Source: Tepidimonas alkaliphilus
GTDB lineage: Bacteria; Pseudomonadota; Gammaproteobacteria; Burkholderiales; Burkholderiaceae_C
Assembly (NCBI RefSeq): GCF_007556595.1
Contig: NZ_VJNB01000001.1
Span: forward strand, 62,001-126,000
DNA: 64,000 nucleotides
Direction: 5' to 3'
Every line of letters starts with the position of its first letter. Within the stretch, counting starts at the first letter, position 1. This document shows, piece after piece, positions 56,736 through 64,000 of this stretch. Both the position numbers and the translations under genes were made by a program. Below the pieces are notes generated by a model. That model did no database searches. It had not been told where the DNA came from and saw nothing but the letters and a program-made list of their open reading frames with translations.

Positions 56736-58139
56736 ATGACGCCACGAGTCCGCACCCGCTTCGCCCCGTCGCCGACGGGCTTCATCCACCTCGGCAACAT
56801 CCGCTCGGCCCTCTACCCGTGGGCATTCGCGCGCGCGCACGGCGGCGACTTCATCCTGCGCATCGAGGACACCGACCAGGAGCGCTCCACCGACGAGGCG
56901 GTGCGCGTGATCCTGGAGGCGATGGAGTGGCTGGGCCTCACCCCCGACGAGGGGCCGTACTACCAGATGCAGCGCATGGAGCGCTACCGCGAGGTCATCG
57001 CGCAGATGCTGCAGGCGGGGCTGGCCTACCACTGCTACATGACGCCTGAGGAGCTCGACGCCCTGCGCGAGCGTCAGATGGCCGCCAAGCTCAAGCCGCG
57101 CTACGACGGCACCTGGCGCCCGGAGCCGGGCAAGGTGCTGCCGACGCCGCCCAGCGGCGTGCTGCCGGTGATCCGCTTCAAGAATCCGCTGTCGGGCAGC
57201 GTCGTGTGGGACGACAAGGTCAAGGGCCGCATCGAGATCCGCAACGACGAGCTCGACGACCTGGTCATCGCGCGCCAGGCGCCGGTGGGCGAGATCGGCG
57301 TGCCGACCTACAACTTCTGCGTCGTCGTGGACGACATCGACATGCGCATCACGCACGTCATCCGCGGCGACGACCACGTCAACAACACCCCGCGCCAGAT
57401 CAACATCATCCGCGCGCTCGGCCACGAGCCGCCGGTGTACGCCCACCTGCCCACCGTGCTCAACGAGCAGGGCGAGAAGATGAGCAAGCGCCACGGCGCC
57501 AAGCCGGTGACGTGGTACCGCGACGCGGGCTTTTTGCCCGACGCCATGATCAACTACCTGGCGCGGCTGGGCTGGAGTCACGGCGACGACGAGATCTTCA
57601 CGCGCGAGCAGTTCCTGCAGTGGTTCGACCTCGACCACCTGGGCAGGAGCGCGGCGCAGTTCGACGAGGCTAAGCTGCGCTGGGTCAACGCGCAGCACCT
57701 GAAGATGACGCCCAACGAGCGGCTGGCGCCGCTGGTGGCCGAGCAGCTGGCGCGCCGCGGCGTGCAGGCCGACGAGCGGCTGCCGGCGATCTGCGGCCTG
57801 TTCAAGGACCGTTGCGACACCACGGCGGCGCTGGCGGACTGGGCGCAGCCCTACTACTTGGCGCCGACGCCGCGCGCCGAGGACTTGGCGCAGCACGTCA
57901 CCGGCGCGGTGCGCCCGGCGCTGGCGGAACTGCGTCAGCGCCTGGCCGACGCGCCGTGGACGGCGGCCGACATCGCCGCGGCATTGAAGGCGACCCTTGC
58001 CGCCCACGGCCTGAAGATGCCGCAGCTGGCCATGCCGGTGCGCGTGCTGGTGATGGGCGTGGCGCAGACCCCGTCGGTGGACGCGGTGCTGGCGCTGCAT
58101 CGGCGCGAGGACGTGCTGGCGCGGCTGGCTGCGGTCTGA
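56736..58139 (+). CDS. gltX: Glutamyl-tRNA synthetase
   Basis: 467 residues, class I synthetase with the HIGH-type [19 protein letters not shown] and [11 protein letters not shown]. Charges tRNA-Glu (and in organisms with GatCAB possibly tRNA-Gln). It lies 143 bases upstream of a tRNA array that contains two tRNA-Glu genes. Confidence 0.97.
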   Translation: MTPRVRTRFAPSPTGFIHLGNIRSALYPWAFARAHGGDFILRIEDTDQERSTDEAVRVILEAMEWLGLTPDEGPYYQMQRMERYREVIAQMLQAGLAYHCYMTPEELDALRERQMAAKLKPRYDGTWRPEPGKVLPTPPSGVLPVIRFKNPLSGSVVWDDKVKGRIEIRNDELDDLVIARQAPVGEIGVPTYNFCVVVDDIDMRITHVIRGDDHVNNTPRQINIIRALGHEPPVYAHLPTVLNEQGEKMSKRHGAKPVTWYRDAGFLPDAMINYLARLGWSHGDDEIFTREQFLQWFDLDHLGRSAAQFDEAKLRWVNAQHLKMTPNERLAPLVAEQLARRGVQADERLPAICGLFKDRCDTTAALADWAQPYYLAPTPRAEDLAQHVTGAVRPALAELRQRLADAPWTAADIAAALKATLAAHGLKMPQLAMPVRVLVMGVAQTPSVDAVLALHRREDVLARLAAV

Positions 58140-58208
58140 AGACGCTGGCGCTGGCAAGGTCGGACGGCCTTTTTGCAGCCGAGGCCGAAAACGTGTCGAA
58201 TTTATGGC

Positions 58209-58214
58209 TATAAT
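58209..58214 (+). promoter_or_regulatory. -10 box of the tRNA array
   Basis: TATAAT with TG four bases before it, 68 bases before tRNA-Ala and 69 past the gltX stop. No good -35 is seen. Between it and tRNA-Ala lies GCGTTAACGC (58246-58255), a perfect palindrome flanked by GGCT/AGCC, likely a leader hairpin. Confidence 0.55.
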
Positions 58215-58282
58215 TCAAATCTCGACAGCGCACGATGGCTCAAAGGCGTTAACGCTTAAGCCGTCCAAGCTTCGATTCCCGT

Positions 58283-58358
<76 letters not shown>

Positions 58359-58368
58359 CCGGATACCC

Positions 58369-58444
58369 GACCCTATCGTCTAGAGGCCTAGGACATCACC
58401 CTTTCACGGTGAGTACCGGGGTTCGAATCCCCGTAGGGTCGCCA
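58369..58444 (+). tRNA. tRNA-Glu (TTC anticodon), copy 1
   Basis: 76 bases with encoded CCA. Acceptor GACCCTA/TAGGGTC, anticodon loop CTTTCAC (anticodon TTC). Differs from copy 2 only at 58414 (T here, A in copy 2), in the variable loop. Confidence 0.96.
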
Positions 58445-58455
58445 CGGATTTTGCT

Positions 58456-58532
58456 GGAGCGGTAGTTCAGTTGGTTAGAATACCGGCCTGTCACGCCGGG
58501 GGTCGCGGGTTCGAGCCCCGTCCGCTCCGCCA
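58456..58532 (+). tRNA. tRNA-Asp (GTC anticodon), copy 1
   Basis: 77 bases with encoded CCA. Acceptor GGAGCGG/CCGCTCC, anticodon loop CTGTCAC (anticodon GTC). Identical to copy 2. Confidence 0.96.
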
Positions 58533-58549
58533 GTCGTTTGTGACTCGAC

Positions 58550-58625
58550 GACCCTATCGTCTAGAGGCCTAGGACATCACCCTTTCACGGTGAGAACCGG
58601 GGTTCGAATCCCCGTAGGGTCGCCA
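58550..58625 (+). tRNA. tRNA-Glu (TTC anticodon), copy 2
   Basis: 76 bases with encoded CCA, 181 bases after copy 1; one base differs (A at 58595). All stems pair, so both copies look functional. Confidence 0.96.
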
Positions 58626-58636
58626 TTGATCGTGCT

Positions 58637-58713
58637 GGAGCGGTAGTTCAGTTGGTTAGAATACCGGCCTGTCACGCCGGGGGTCGCGGGTTCGAGCCCC
58701 GTCCGCTCCGCCA
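58637..58713 (+). tRNA. tRNA-Asp (GTC anticodon), copy 2
   Basis: 77 bases with encoded CCA, 181 bases after copy 1 and identical to it. Confidence 0.96.
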
Positions 58714-58734
58714 GCGCGAATCAACCGCAAGCCG

Positions 58735-58760
58735 ACCACCGCCCGCGCGGTGGTTTTTTT
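58735..58760 (+). terminator. Intrinsic terminator of the tRNA array
   Basis: ACCACCGC (58735-58742) pairs with GCGGTGGT (58747-58754), 4-base loop, followed by a run of seven Ts. The clearest terminator in the window. Confidence 0.9.
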
Positions 58761-58799
58761 ACGGGCGCGCCGTCGGCATGACCGCAGGGGCTCAACCGC

Positions 58800-59852
58800 A
58801 TGGTGTTCTTGGGTATTGAAACCTCGTGCGACGAGACCGGTGTCGGCGTGGTGCGGGCGTGCGGCTCGCAGCCGCCTCAGCTGCTGGGCGCGGCCTTGCA
58901 CAGCCAGGTCGCCATGCACCGCAATTACGGCGGCGTGGTGCCGGAGCTGGCCAGCCGCGACCACATCCGCCGACTGCTGCCTCTGCTGGACGAGGCGCTG
59001 GGGCAGGCCGGCTTGACGCTGCACGATGTGCAGGCGGTGGCTTACACGCGCGGCCCGGGTTTGGCCGGGGCGCTGCTGGTTGGGGCCGGCGTGGCCTGCG
59101 CGCTGGCCTGCGCGCTGCAAGTGCCGGCGCTGGGCGTGCACCACCTCGAGGGGCATTTGTTGTCACCGTTTTTGAGCGCCGACCCGCCCGCGTTTCCATT
59201 CGTGGCGTTGTTGGTCTCCGGCGGACACACCCAGTTGATGCGGGTCGAGGGCGTGGGGCGTTACCAGCTTTTGGGGGAGACCATCGACGACGCCGCCGGC
59301 GAGGCGTTTGACAAAGCCGCCAAAGTGCTGGGGCTGGGCTACCCTGGCGGGCCGGCGCTGGCGCGGCTGGCCGAGCAGGGCGATCCGGCGGCGTTTGCGC
59401 TGCCGCGCCCGCTGTTGCACAGCGGCGGCCTGGATTTTTCTTTTGCCGGGCTCAAGACCGCGGTGCTGACGCAAGCGCGCAAGTTGGGCCCGGAGCTGGC
59501 CGCGCGCAAGGCCGACCTGGCCGCCTCCACGCAGGCGGCGATCGTCGAAGTGCTGGTGCATAAGGCGTTGGCGGCGCTGCGCTTGACGGGCCTGAAACGG
59601 TTGGTGGTGGCTGGCGGTGTGGGCGCCAACCAGTGGTTGCGGGCTCAGCTTGCGCAGGCGTGCGCGCGCCAGGGGGTGCGGGTGCATTACCCGGAGCTGA
59701 CGCTGTGCACGGACAACGGCGCGATGATCGCGCTGGCCGCTGCCATGCGCTGGCAGGCCGGCGGCTGGCTGCCGCAAGGCGACGGTTGGGCGTTCGATGT
59801 CAAACCGCGCTGGCCGCTGGAGCCATGGTCGCTGGCGGCGCCGGCGCGTTAG
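58800..59852 (+). CDS. tsaD: tRNA N6-adenosine threonylcarbamoyltransferase TsaD
   Basis: 350 residues. Final transfer step of t6A37 synthesis in tRNAs reading ANN codons (for example tRNA-Thr). ASKHA-fold motifs: [14 protein letters not shown], the metal site [17 protein letters not shown] and [12 protein letters not shown]. Follows the tRNA array terminator. Codon use is TTG-rich (about 17 TTG), unlike gltX. Confidence 0.97.
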   Translation: MVFLGIETSCDETGVGVVRACGSQPPQLLGAALHSQVAMHRNYGGVVPELASRDHIRRLLPLLDEALGQAGLTLHDVQAVAYTRGPGLAGALLVGAGVACALACALQVPALGVHHLEGHLLSPFLSADPPAFPFVALLVSGGHTQLMRVEGVGRYQLLGETIDDAAGEAFDKAAKVLGLGYPGGPALARLAEQGDPAAFALPRPLLHSGGLDFSFAGLKTAVLTQARKLGPELAARKADLAASTQAAIVEVLVHKALAALRLTGLKRLVVAGGVGANQWLRAQLAQACARQGVRVHYPELTLCTDNGAMIALAAAMRWQAGGWLPQGDGWAFDVKPRWPLEPWSLAAPAR

Positions 59853-59890
59853 CCGACTTAAGACCCCACTCGGCTGGCGCACCTCTATCT

Positions 59891-59918
59891 GTAATTATGA
59901 ATTACGAAATGCTACAAT
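59891..59918 (+). promoter_or_regulatory. Operator-like palindrome and -10 box before the binding-protein gene
   Basis: GTAATTATGAATTAC (59891-59905) has perfect 6-base arms around ATG, followed by the -10 box TACAAT (59913-59918). The palindrome covers the -35 region, as expected for a repressor site. Regulator unknown. Confidence 0.55.
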
Positions 59919-59963
59919 CGCCGTGCATGTCAACCTGATCGACTTGTTGTCCACGGAGCAAGC

Positions 59964-61325
59964 ATGACCCCAAGTCTGGCAACCATTTCATCCAAACCAA
60001 CGCGCCGCGCTGCGCTGGGAGCCCTGGCGGGGCTGGCGGGGGCGTGGGCAGCCTCGGCCTTCGCAGCGTCTGCTCGCGCTGCGGCGCCTATTCGTGTGGC
60101 GTTGGTGGAGGCGCTGTCCGGCCCGATAGGCAACGCGGGCGAGGCGGTTTTTCGCAACTTGGTCTGGGCATGCGAGCGGGTCAACGCGCGCGGCGGCGTC
60201 GATCTGGGCGGGGGCGTGCGCCGACCGCTGCAGATTGTGCGCTACGACAGCAAAGGTCAGCCGCAGGAGGCGCTGTCGGCGTTGCAGGCGGCGCTGGACG
60301 ATGGCATCACCATCGTCGCTCAGGGCAATTCCTCGGCGGTGGCGGCGGCGTTGATCGAGGCCATCCATCGCCACAACGAGCGTGATCCGCGGCGTCAAGT
60401 CGTGTTCCTCAACTACGCGGCGGTCGATCCGGTGTTGACCAATGAACGCTGCAGCTTTTGGCACTTCCGCTTTGACGCGCACGCCGATATGCGCATGGCG
60501 GCGCTGATGGGGGTGTTGCGGCGCGACGCCGAGGTCAAAAGCGTTTACTTGATCGGGCAAGATTACAGCTTTGGTCAAGCGGTGTTGCGCGAGGCGCGGC
60601 GTCAACTCGCGCTGCAGCGTCCCGATGTGCGCATCGCGGGCGAGGACTTGCACCCCCTGGCCCGCGTCAAAGACTTTGCGCCTTACGTGACCAAGATCAA
60701 GGCCAGCGGCGCGCAGGCCGTCATCACGGGCAACTGGGGCAACGACTTGACACTGCTGGTGCGCGCGGCGCGCGAGCTGCAATTCGAGGGCAAGTTTTAC
60801 ACTTTTTACGGCAACGCACTGGGTGCGCCGGCGGCCATTGGCGAGGCCGGCGTCGGCAAGGTGATCGCGGTGGCGGACTGGTTTCCAAACGCCCCTGGGG
60901 AGGAGTCGCGCCGCCTGGTGGAGGCGTTTCGCCAGCGCTTTCCGAATCCGGCAGATGATTACATCCACTTGCGCATGCAGCTGATGATCGAGGCGCTGGC
61001 GCAGGCGCTGGCGCGCGCGGCGCGTGCAGGCGGTGCGCTCGGGCCTGATGGCGCGCCGACGGCGCTGGCGCTGGCGCGCGCACTGGAGCAGGCCGATGTC
61101 ACCCTGGCTGGTCAGCGCCTGCGCATGCGCGCCGAGGATCATCAAGCGCAGCAACCCTTGATGGTGGCGGTCATGGAGCGTCAAGGCGCCCCGGGCGTGC
61201 CGTTTGATGTGGAGGGTTCAGGCTACGGTTTTCGGGTGTTGCAGCGCATCGAGGCGGACGAGGCGCAGCAGCCTCACACTTGCCGCATGACTCGACCCGC
61301 CGCGGCGGGCGCTGAGAAGATATAA
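59964..61325 (+). CDS. Branched-chain amino-acid type ABC transporter binding protein (orphan)
   Basis: 453 residues. The N-terminus has a Tat-like signal (TRRAALGALAGLAGAW, cleavage near ARAA). The mature part is a type I periplasmic binding fold of the LivK/Leu-Ile-Val family: IRVALVEALSGPIGNAGE, QGNSSAVAAALIEA, YLIGQDYSFGQAVLREA, VTKIKASGAQAVITGNWG. No permease or ATPase gene is nearby, so ligand and partner are unknown; it could also feed a sensor. The stop codon overlaps the TATAAT of rpsO. Confidence 0.9.
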   Translation: MTPSLATISSKPTRRAALGALAGLAGAWAASAFAASARAAAPIRVALVEALSGPIGNAGEAVFRNLVWACERVNARGGVDLGGGVRRPLQIVRYDSKGQPQEALSALQAALDDGITIVAQGNSSAVAAALIEAIHRHNERDPRRQVVFLNYAAVDPVLTNERCSFWHFRFDAHADMRMAALMGVLRRDAEVKSVYLIGQDYSFGQAVLREARRQLALQRPDVRIAGEDLHPLARVKDFAPYVTKIKASGAQAVITGNWGNDLTLLVRAARELQFEGKFYTFYGNALGAPAAIGEAGVGKVIAVADWFPNAPGEESRRLVEAFRQRFPNPADDYIHLRMQLMIEALAQALARAARAGGALGPDGAPTALALARALEQADVTLAGQRLRMRAEDHQAQQPLMVAVMERQGAPGVPFDVEGSGYGFRVLQRIEADEAQQPHTCRMTRPAAAGAEKI

Positions 61326-61326
61326 T
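61321..61326 (+). promoter_or_regulatory. -10 box of rpsO
   Basis: A perfect TATAAT overlapping the stop codon of the upstream gene, 127 bases before the rpsO ATG. The long leader would suit S15 autoregulation, which in other bacteria works through folded rpsO leaders; I cannot assign a specific structure. Confidence 0.5.
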
Positions 61327-61453
61327 CCTAAGCTTACCTGGCCTTTGGCAAGTAGAGGCTAGGCGCACGTGACGTTGCGGCAACAAAAGGCGCGGTCAGT
61401 CCTCATGGCTGCGCGTGCTGCGTGTCACGCAAGTTGGCAAGGAGTTGATAGGC

Positions 61454-61720
61454 ATGATCACATCGAAGGATAAAGCGCAGGTCATTGCAGAGCACGCCCG
61501 CGGCGAGCGCGACACCGGCAGCCCCGAGGTCCAGGTGGCGCTGCTGACGGCGCGCATCAACGACTTGACGCCGCATTTCAAGGCGCACCCGAAAGATCAC
61601 CACGGTCGTCGCGGCCTGCTCAAGCTCGTCAGCCGCCGCCGCAAACTGCTGGACTACCTCAAGTCGAAGGATGCGCAGCGGTATCTGGCGTTGATTCAGA
61701 AGCTGGGTTTGCGCAAGTAA
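61454..61720 (+). CDS. rpsO: 30S ribosomal protein S15
   Basis: 88 residues from the ATG at 61454, with GGAG 9 bases upstream. Binds 16S rRNA early in 30S assembly. The family block [19 protein letters not shown] and [20 protein letters not shown] is clear. Followed by pnp, the conserved proteobacterial order. Confidence 0.97.
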   Translation: MITSKDKAQVIAEHARGERDTGSPEVQVALLTARINDLTPHFKAHPKDHHGRRGLLKLVSRRRKLLDYLKSKDAQRYLALIQKLGLRK

Positions 61721-61773
61721 GATTAAGATACGCCACGCTTGCACGGTGGCGTGGATGGCTTGATGAGGCTGCC

Positions 61774-61805
61774 GGCGCCCGGGTTATTTGCCGCGGGCGC
61801 CTTTT
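61774..61805 (+). terminator. Hairpin with T-run between rpsO and pnp
   Basis: GGCGCCCG (61774-61781) and CGGGCGCC (61794-61801), 12-base loop, then TTTT. Likely partial terminator of rpsO, allowing read-through to pnp. Confidence 0.65.
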
Positions 61806-61867
61806 GTCATCCAAACCCGTTCGAGCGATGGTTGGTCCTCTTGTCGCCGCCCAGAGCGAAGCTGTGT

Positions 61868-61906
61868 CATTCCAGCGCTGGCTGCACGCCGGCTCGCGCT
61901 GGAATG
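61868..61906 (+). promoter_or_regulatory. Stem-loop in the pnp leader
   Basis: CATTCCAGCGC (61868-61878) and GCGCTGGAATG (61896-61906) form a perfect 11-base stem with a 17-base loop, 44 bases before the pnp ATG. In E. coli a pnp leader stem is cut by RNase III and underlies PNPase autoregulation; a matching role here is inferred. Confidence 0.6.
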
Positions 61907-61950
61907 GCATCGTGTTCTGAGCAGGCGACGTCCCTTGAAGGAATCGTTCC

Positions 61951-64000
61951 ATGAGCCTGTTTCAGAAACACACCAAAACTTTTCAGTGGGGCCGTCATAC
62001 GGTCACCATGGAGACTGGCGAGATCGCCCGCCAGGCCACCGGCGCCGTGCTGCTCGACATGGACGGCACCGTCGTGCTGGCCACCGTCGTCGCCCGTCCC
62101 GAAGCCAAGCCGGGCCAGGACTTCTTCCCGCTGACAGTCGATTACGTCGAAAAAGCCTATGCTGCCGGCAAGATTCCCGGCAGCTTTTTCAAGCGCGAAG
62201 GTCGCCCGAGCGAATACGAGACGCTGACCAGCCGCCTGATCGACCGCCCGATCCGGCCGCTGTTTCCGGACGGCTTTTTCAACGAGGTGCAGATCGTTGT
62301 CCACACGCTGTCGCTGAACCCGGACGTCGATGCCGACATCCCGGCGATGATTGCCTCCAGCGCCGCGCTGGCCATCAGCGGCATCCCGTTCAACGGGCCG
62401 ATTGGTGCGGCGCGCGTCGGCTACATCAACGGCGAGTATGTGCTCAACCCCGGGCCGGCGCAGCGCGCCAACTCGCGTCTGGATCTGGTGGTGGCCGGCA
62501 CCGAATCGGCGGTGCTGATGGTGGAATCGGAGGCCGATCAGCTGCCCGAAGATGTGATGCTGGAGGCCGTCATGTTCGGCCACGAGCAGGGCAAGGTGGT
62601 CATCGAAGCCATCCACGACCTCGTGCGCGTGGCCGGCAAGCCGGCGTGGGACTGGCAGCCGCCGCCGCGCGACGAGGCACTGATCGCCAAGGTCACCGAG
62701 CTGGGCGAGCAGCGGCTGCGCGCGGCCTACCAGATCCGCAACAAGCAGGCCCGCACGCAAGCGTTGCGCGAAGCTTACGCGGCGGTCAAGGCCGGCTTGA
62801 CGGAGCAGGGCGTCGCGTTCGACGAGGTCAAGGTTGACGGCCTGCTGTTCGAGATCGAGGCGCGCATCGTGCGCCAGCAGATCCTCAGCGGTGAGCCGCG
62901 CATCGACGGCCGCGACACGCGCACCGTGCGCCCGATCGAGATCCGCACCGGCTTGCTGCCGCGCACCCACGGCTCGGCGCTGTTCACGCGCGGCGAGACG
63001 CAGGCGCTGGTGATCGCCACGCTGGGCACCGAGCGCGACGCGCAGATCATCGACGCGCTGTCGGGTGAATACCAGGACCGCTTCATGCTGCACTACAACA
63101 TGCCGCCGTTTGCCACCGGCGAGACGGGGCGGGTCGGCGCGCCGAAGCGGCGCGAGATCGGCCACGGTCGCCTGGCCAAGCGGGCGCTGGTGGCCTGTCT
63201 GCCAAGCAAGGATGAGTTCCCCTACACCATCCGCGTCGTCTCCGAGATCACCGAGTCCAACGGTTCCTCGTCGATGGCCACCGTTTGCGGCGGGTGCCTC
63301 GCGCTGATGGACGCCGGCGTGCCGATGAAGGCGCACGTGGCCGGCATCGCCATGGGCCTGATCAAGGAAGGCAACAAGTTCGCGGTGCTGACCGACATCC
63401 TGGGTGACGAGGACCACCTCGGCGACATGGATTTCAAGGTCGCCGGCACCACGCAGGGCGTCACGGCGCTGCAGATGGACATCAAGATCCAGGGCATCAC
63501 CAAGGAGATCATGCAGGTGGCGCTGGCCCAGGCCAAGGAGGCGCGCCTGCACATCCTGGCCAAGATGCAAGAAGCCATCGCGGGTGCGCGCGAAGAGATT
63601 TCGATCTACGCCCCGCGGCTTTATACGATGAAGATCAACCCGGAGCGCATCCGCGACGTGATCGGCAAGGGCGGCGCCACCATCCGCGCCATTACCGAGG
63701 AGACCGGCACGACGATCGACATTGCCGAAGACGGCACCATCACCATTGCCTCCACCGACGCCGACCGCGCCGCGCTGGCGCGCAAGCGCATCGAGGAGCT
63801 GACCGCCGAGGTGGAAGTGGGGCAAGTCTATGAAGGCACGGTCACCAAGCTGCTCGACTTTGGCGCCCTGGTCAACATCCTGCCGGGTCGCGATGGTCTG
63901 CTGCACATCAGCCAAATCGCCAACCAGCGCATCGAAAAGGTCAGCGACGTGCTGCAAGAGGGCCAAGTGGTCAAGGTCAAGGTCATCGAGACCGACGACA
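61951..64000 (+). CDS. pnp: Polyribonucleotide nucleotidyltransferase (C-terminus beyond window edge)
   Basis: 683 residues visible, cut by the right edge within the S1 domain. 3'-5' phosphorolytic RNase of the degradosome. Order: RNase PH domain 1 (about 10-145), helical linker, RNase PH domain 2 (about 320-545, with [14 protein letters not shown] and [10 protein letters not shown]), KH domain with [17 protein letters not shown] (about 570-615), S1 domain from about 625. AAGGA lies about 8 bases before the ATG. Confidence 0.97.
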   Translation, partial: MSLFQKHTKTFQWGRHTVTMETGEIARQATGAVLLDMDGTVVLATVVARPEAKPGQDFFPLTVDYVEKAYAAGKIPGSFFKREGRPSEYETLTSRLIDRPIRPLFPDGFFNEVQIVVHTLSLNPDVDADIPAMIASSAALAISGIPFNGPIGAARVGYINGEYVLNPGPAQRANSRLDLVVAGTESAVLMVESEADQLPEDVMLEAVMFGHEQGKVVIEAIHDLVRVAGKPAWDWQPPPRDEALIAKVTELGEQRLRAAYQIRNKQARTQALREAYAAVKAGLTEQGVAFDEVKVDGLLFEIEARIVRQQILSGEPRIDGRDTRTVRPIEIRTGLLPRTHGSALFTRGETQALVIATLGTERDAQIIDALSGEYQDRFMLHYNMPPFATGETGRVGAPKRREIGHGRLAKRALVACLPSKDEFPYTIRVVSEITESNGSSSMATVCGGCLALMDAGVPMKAHVAGIAMGLIKEGNKFAVLTDILGDEDHLGDMDFKVAGTTQGVTALQMDIKIQGITKEIMQVALAQAKEARLHILAKMQEAIAGAREEISIYAPRLYTMKINPERIRDVIGKGGATIRAITEETGTTIDIAEDGTITIASTDADRAALARKRIEELTAEVEVGQVYEGTVTKLLDFGALVNILPGRDGLLHISQIANQRIEKVSDVLQEGQVVKVKVIETDD

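Larger units (their letters stand above)
58369..58713 (+). repeat. Tandem duplication of a tRNA-Glu/tRNA-Asp unit
   Basis: The Glu-Asp pair is repeated with a period of exactly 181 bases. Gene bodies differ at one base in total, while the 11-base Glu-Asp spacer has kept its length but diverged in sequence. Confidence 0.93.

Noticed and set aside
58369-58625. One of the two tRNA-Glu copies as a tRNA pseudogene
   Set aside because: The single difference is in the variable loop and all stems and the CCA end are intact in both.
59964-61325. Remnant of a branched-chain amino-acid ABC transporter operon
   Set aside because: No permease or ATPase fragments were seen on either side; tsaD and rpsO flank it directly. 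It is better described as an orphan binding protein.

Overview
The window looks like a piece of chromosome from a betaproteobacterium of the order Burkholderiales, probably close to the Comamonadaceae or the Rubrivivax/Tepidimonas/Caldimonas group. The reasons are the very high GC content, the family-level similarity of the proteins, and the gene order (hemC-hemD-hemX-hemY, glnA-ntrB-ntrC, pyrG-kdsA-DUF1330-eno-ftsB, folC-SPOR-cvpA-purF-metZ). Almost everything is core housekeeping. I see no prophage, insertion sequence, integrase or CRISPR array. Genes are densely packed: no gene-free stretch reaches 300 bases, and many neighbours overlap by four bases.

Layout. 1-8176 (minus): the outer-membrane assembly pair TamB (cut by the left edge) and TamA, then a von Willebrand factor A protein and its MoxR-type AAA ATPase, with a VapBC toxin-antitoxin pair inserted between those two. 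8319-12111: cytochrome c4, a fused AdoMet decarboxylase/spermidine synthase, and argH. 12238-17235: an AlgR-like response regulator followed by the haem genes hemC, hemD, hemX and hemY. 17301-19710: a DUF2062 membrane protein, an EI24 membrane protein and a CinA-like protein. 19879-24542: nitrogen control (glnA with a sigma-54 promoter and an NtrC site, a small exported protein, ntrB, ntrC). 24601-27879: exonuclease III, a DUF455 ferritin-like protein, a gamma carbonic anhydrase and Hsp33. 27890-33208 (minus): pyrG-kdsA-[mntA-hepT]-DUF1330-eno-ftsB, with a second toxin-antitoxin pair spliced in. 33297-39813: coaBC, an RND efflux pair with a divergent TetR regulator, and DUF167. 39871-45849 (minus): tRNA-Thr, fbp, pepN, prfB (with its programmed frameshift) and a drug/metabolite transporter. 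45928-51339: an alpha/beta hydrolase, plsY, murB, an unrecognised small protein, argG and an ArsC/Spx-like protein. 51420-58139: folC, a SPOR protein, cvpA, purF, metZ and gltX. 58283-58713: a tRNA-Ala-Glu-Asp-Glu-Asp array directly after gltX. 58800-64000: tsaD, an orphan branched-chain-amino-acid binding protein, rpsO and pnp (cut by the right edge).

The most unusual points are: two toxin-antitoxin modules embedded with overlapping reading frames inside conserved operons, one with a VapC that has lost a catalytic aspartate; an AlgR regulator whose sensor gene is missing from the usual position; a recurring -10 box exactly 7 nt before start codons that suggests leaderless mRNAs, including one palindrome shared by two divergent genes; perfect GC-rich palindromes without T-tracts at convergent gene junctions; and a gene-by-gene mosaic of two codon-use styles.
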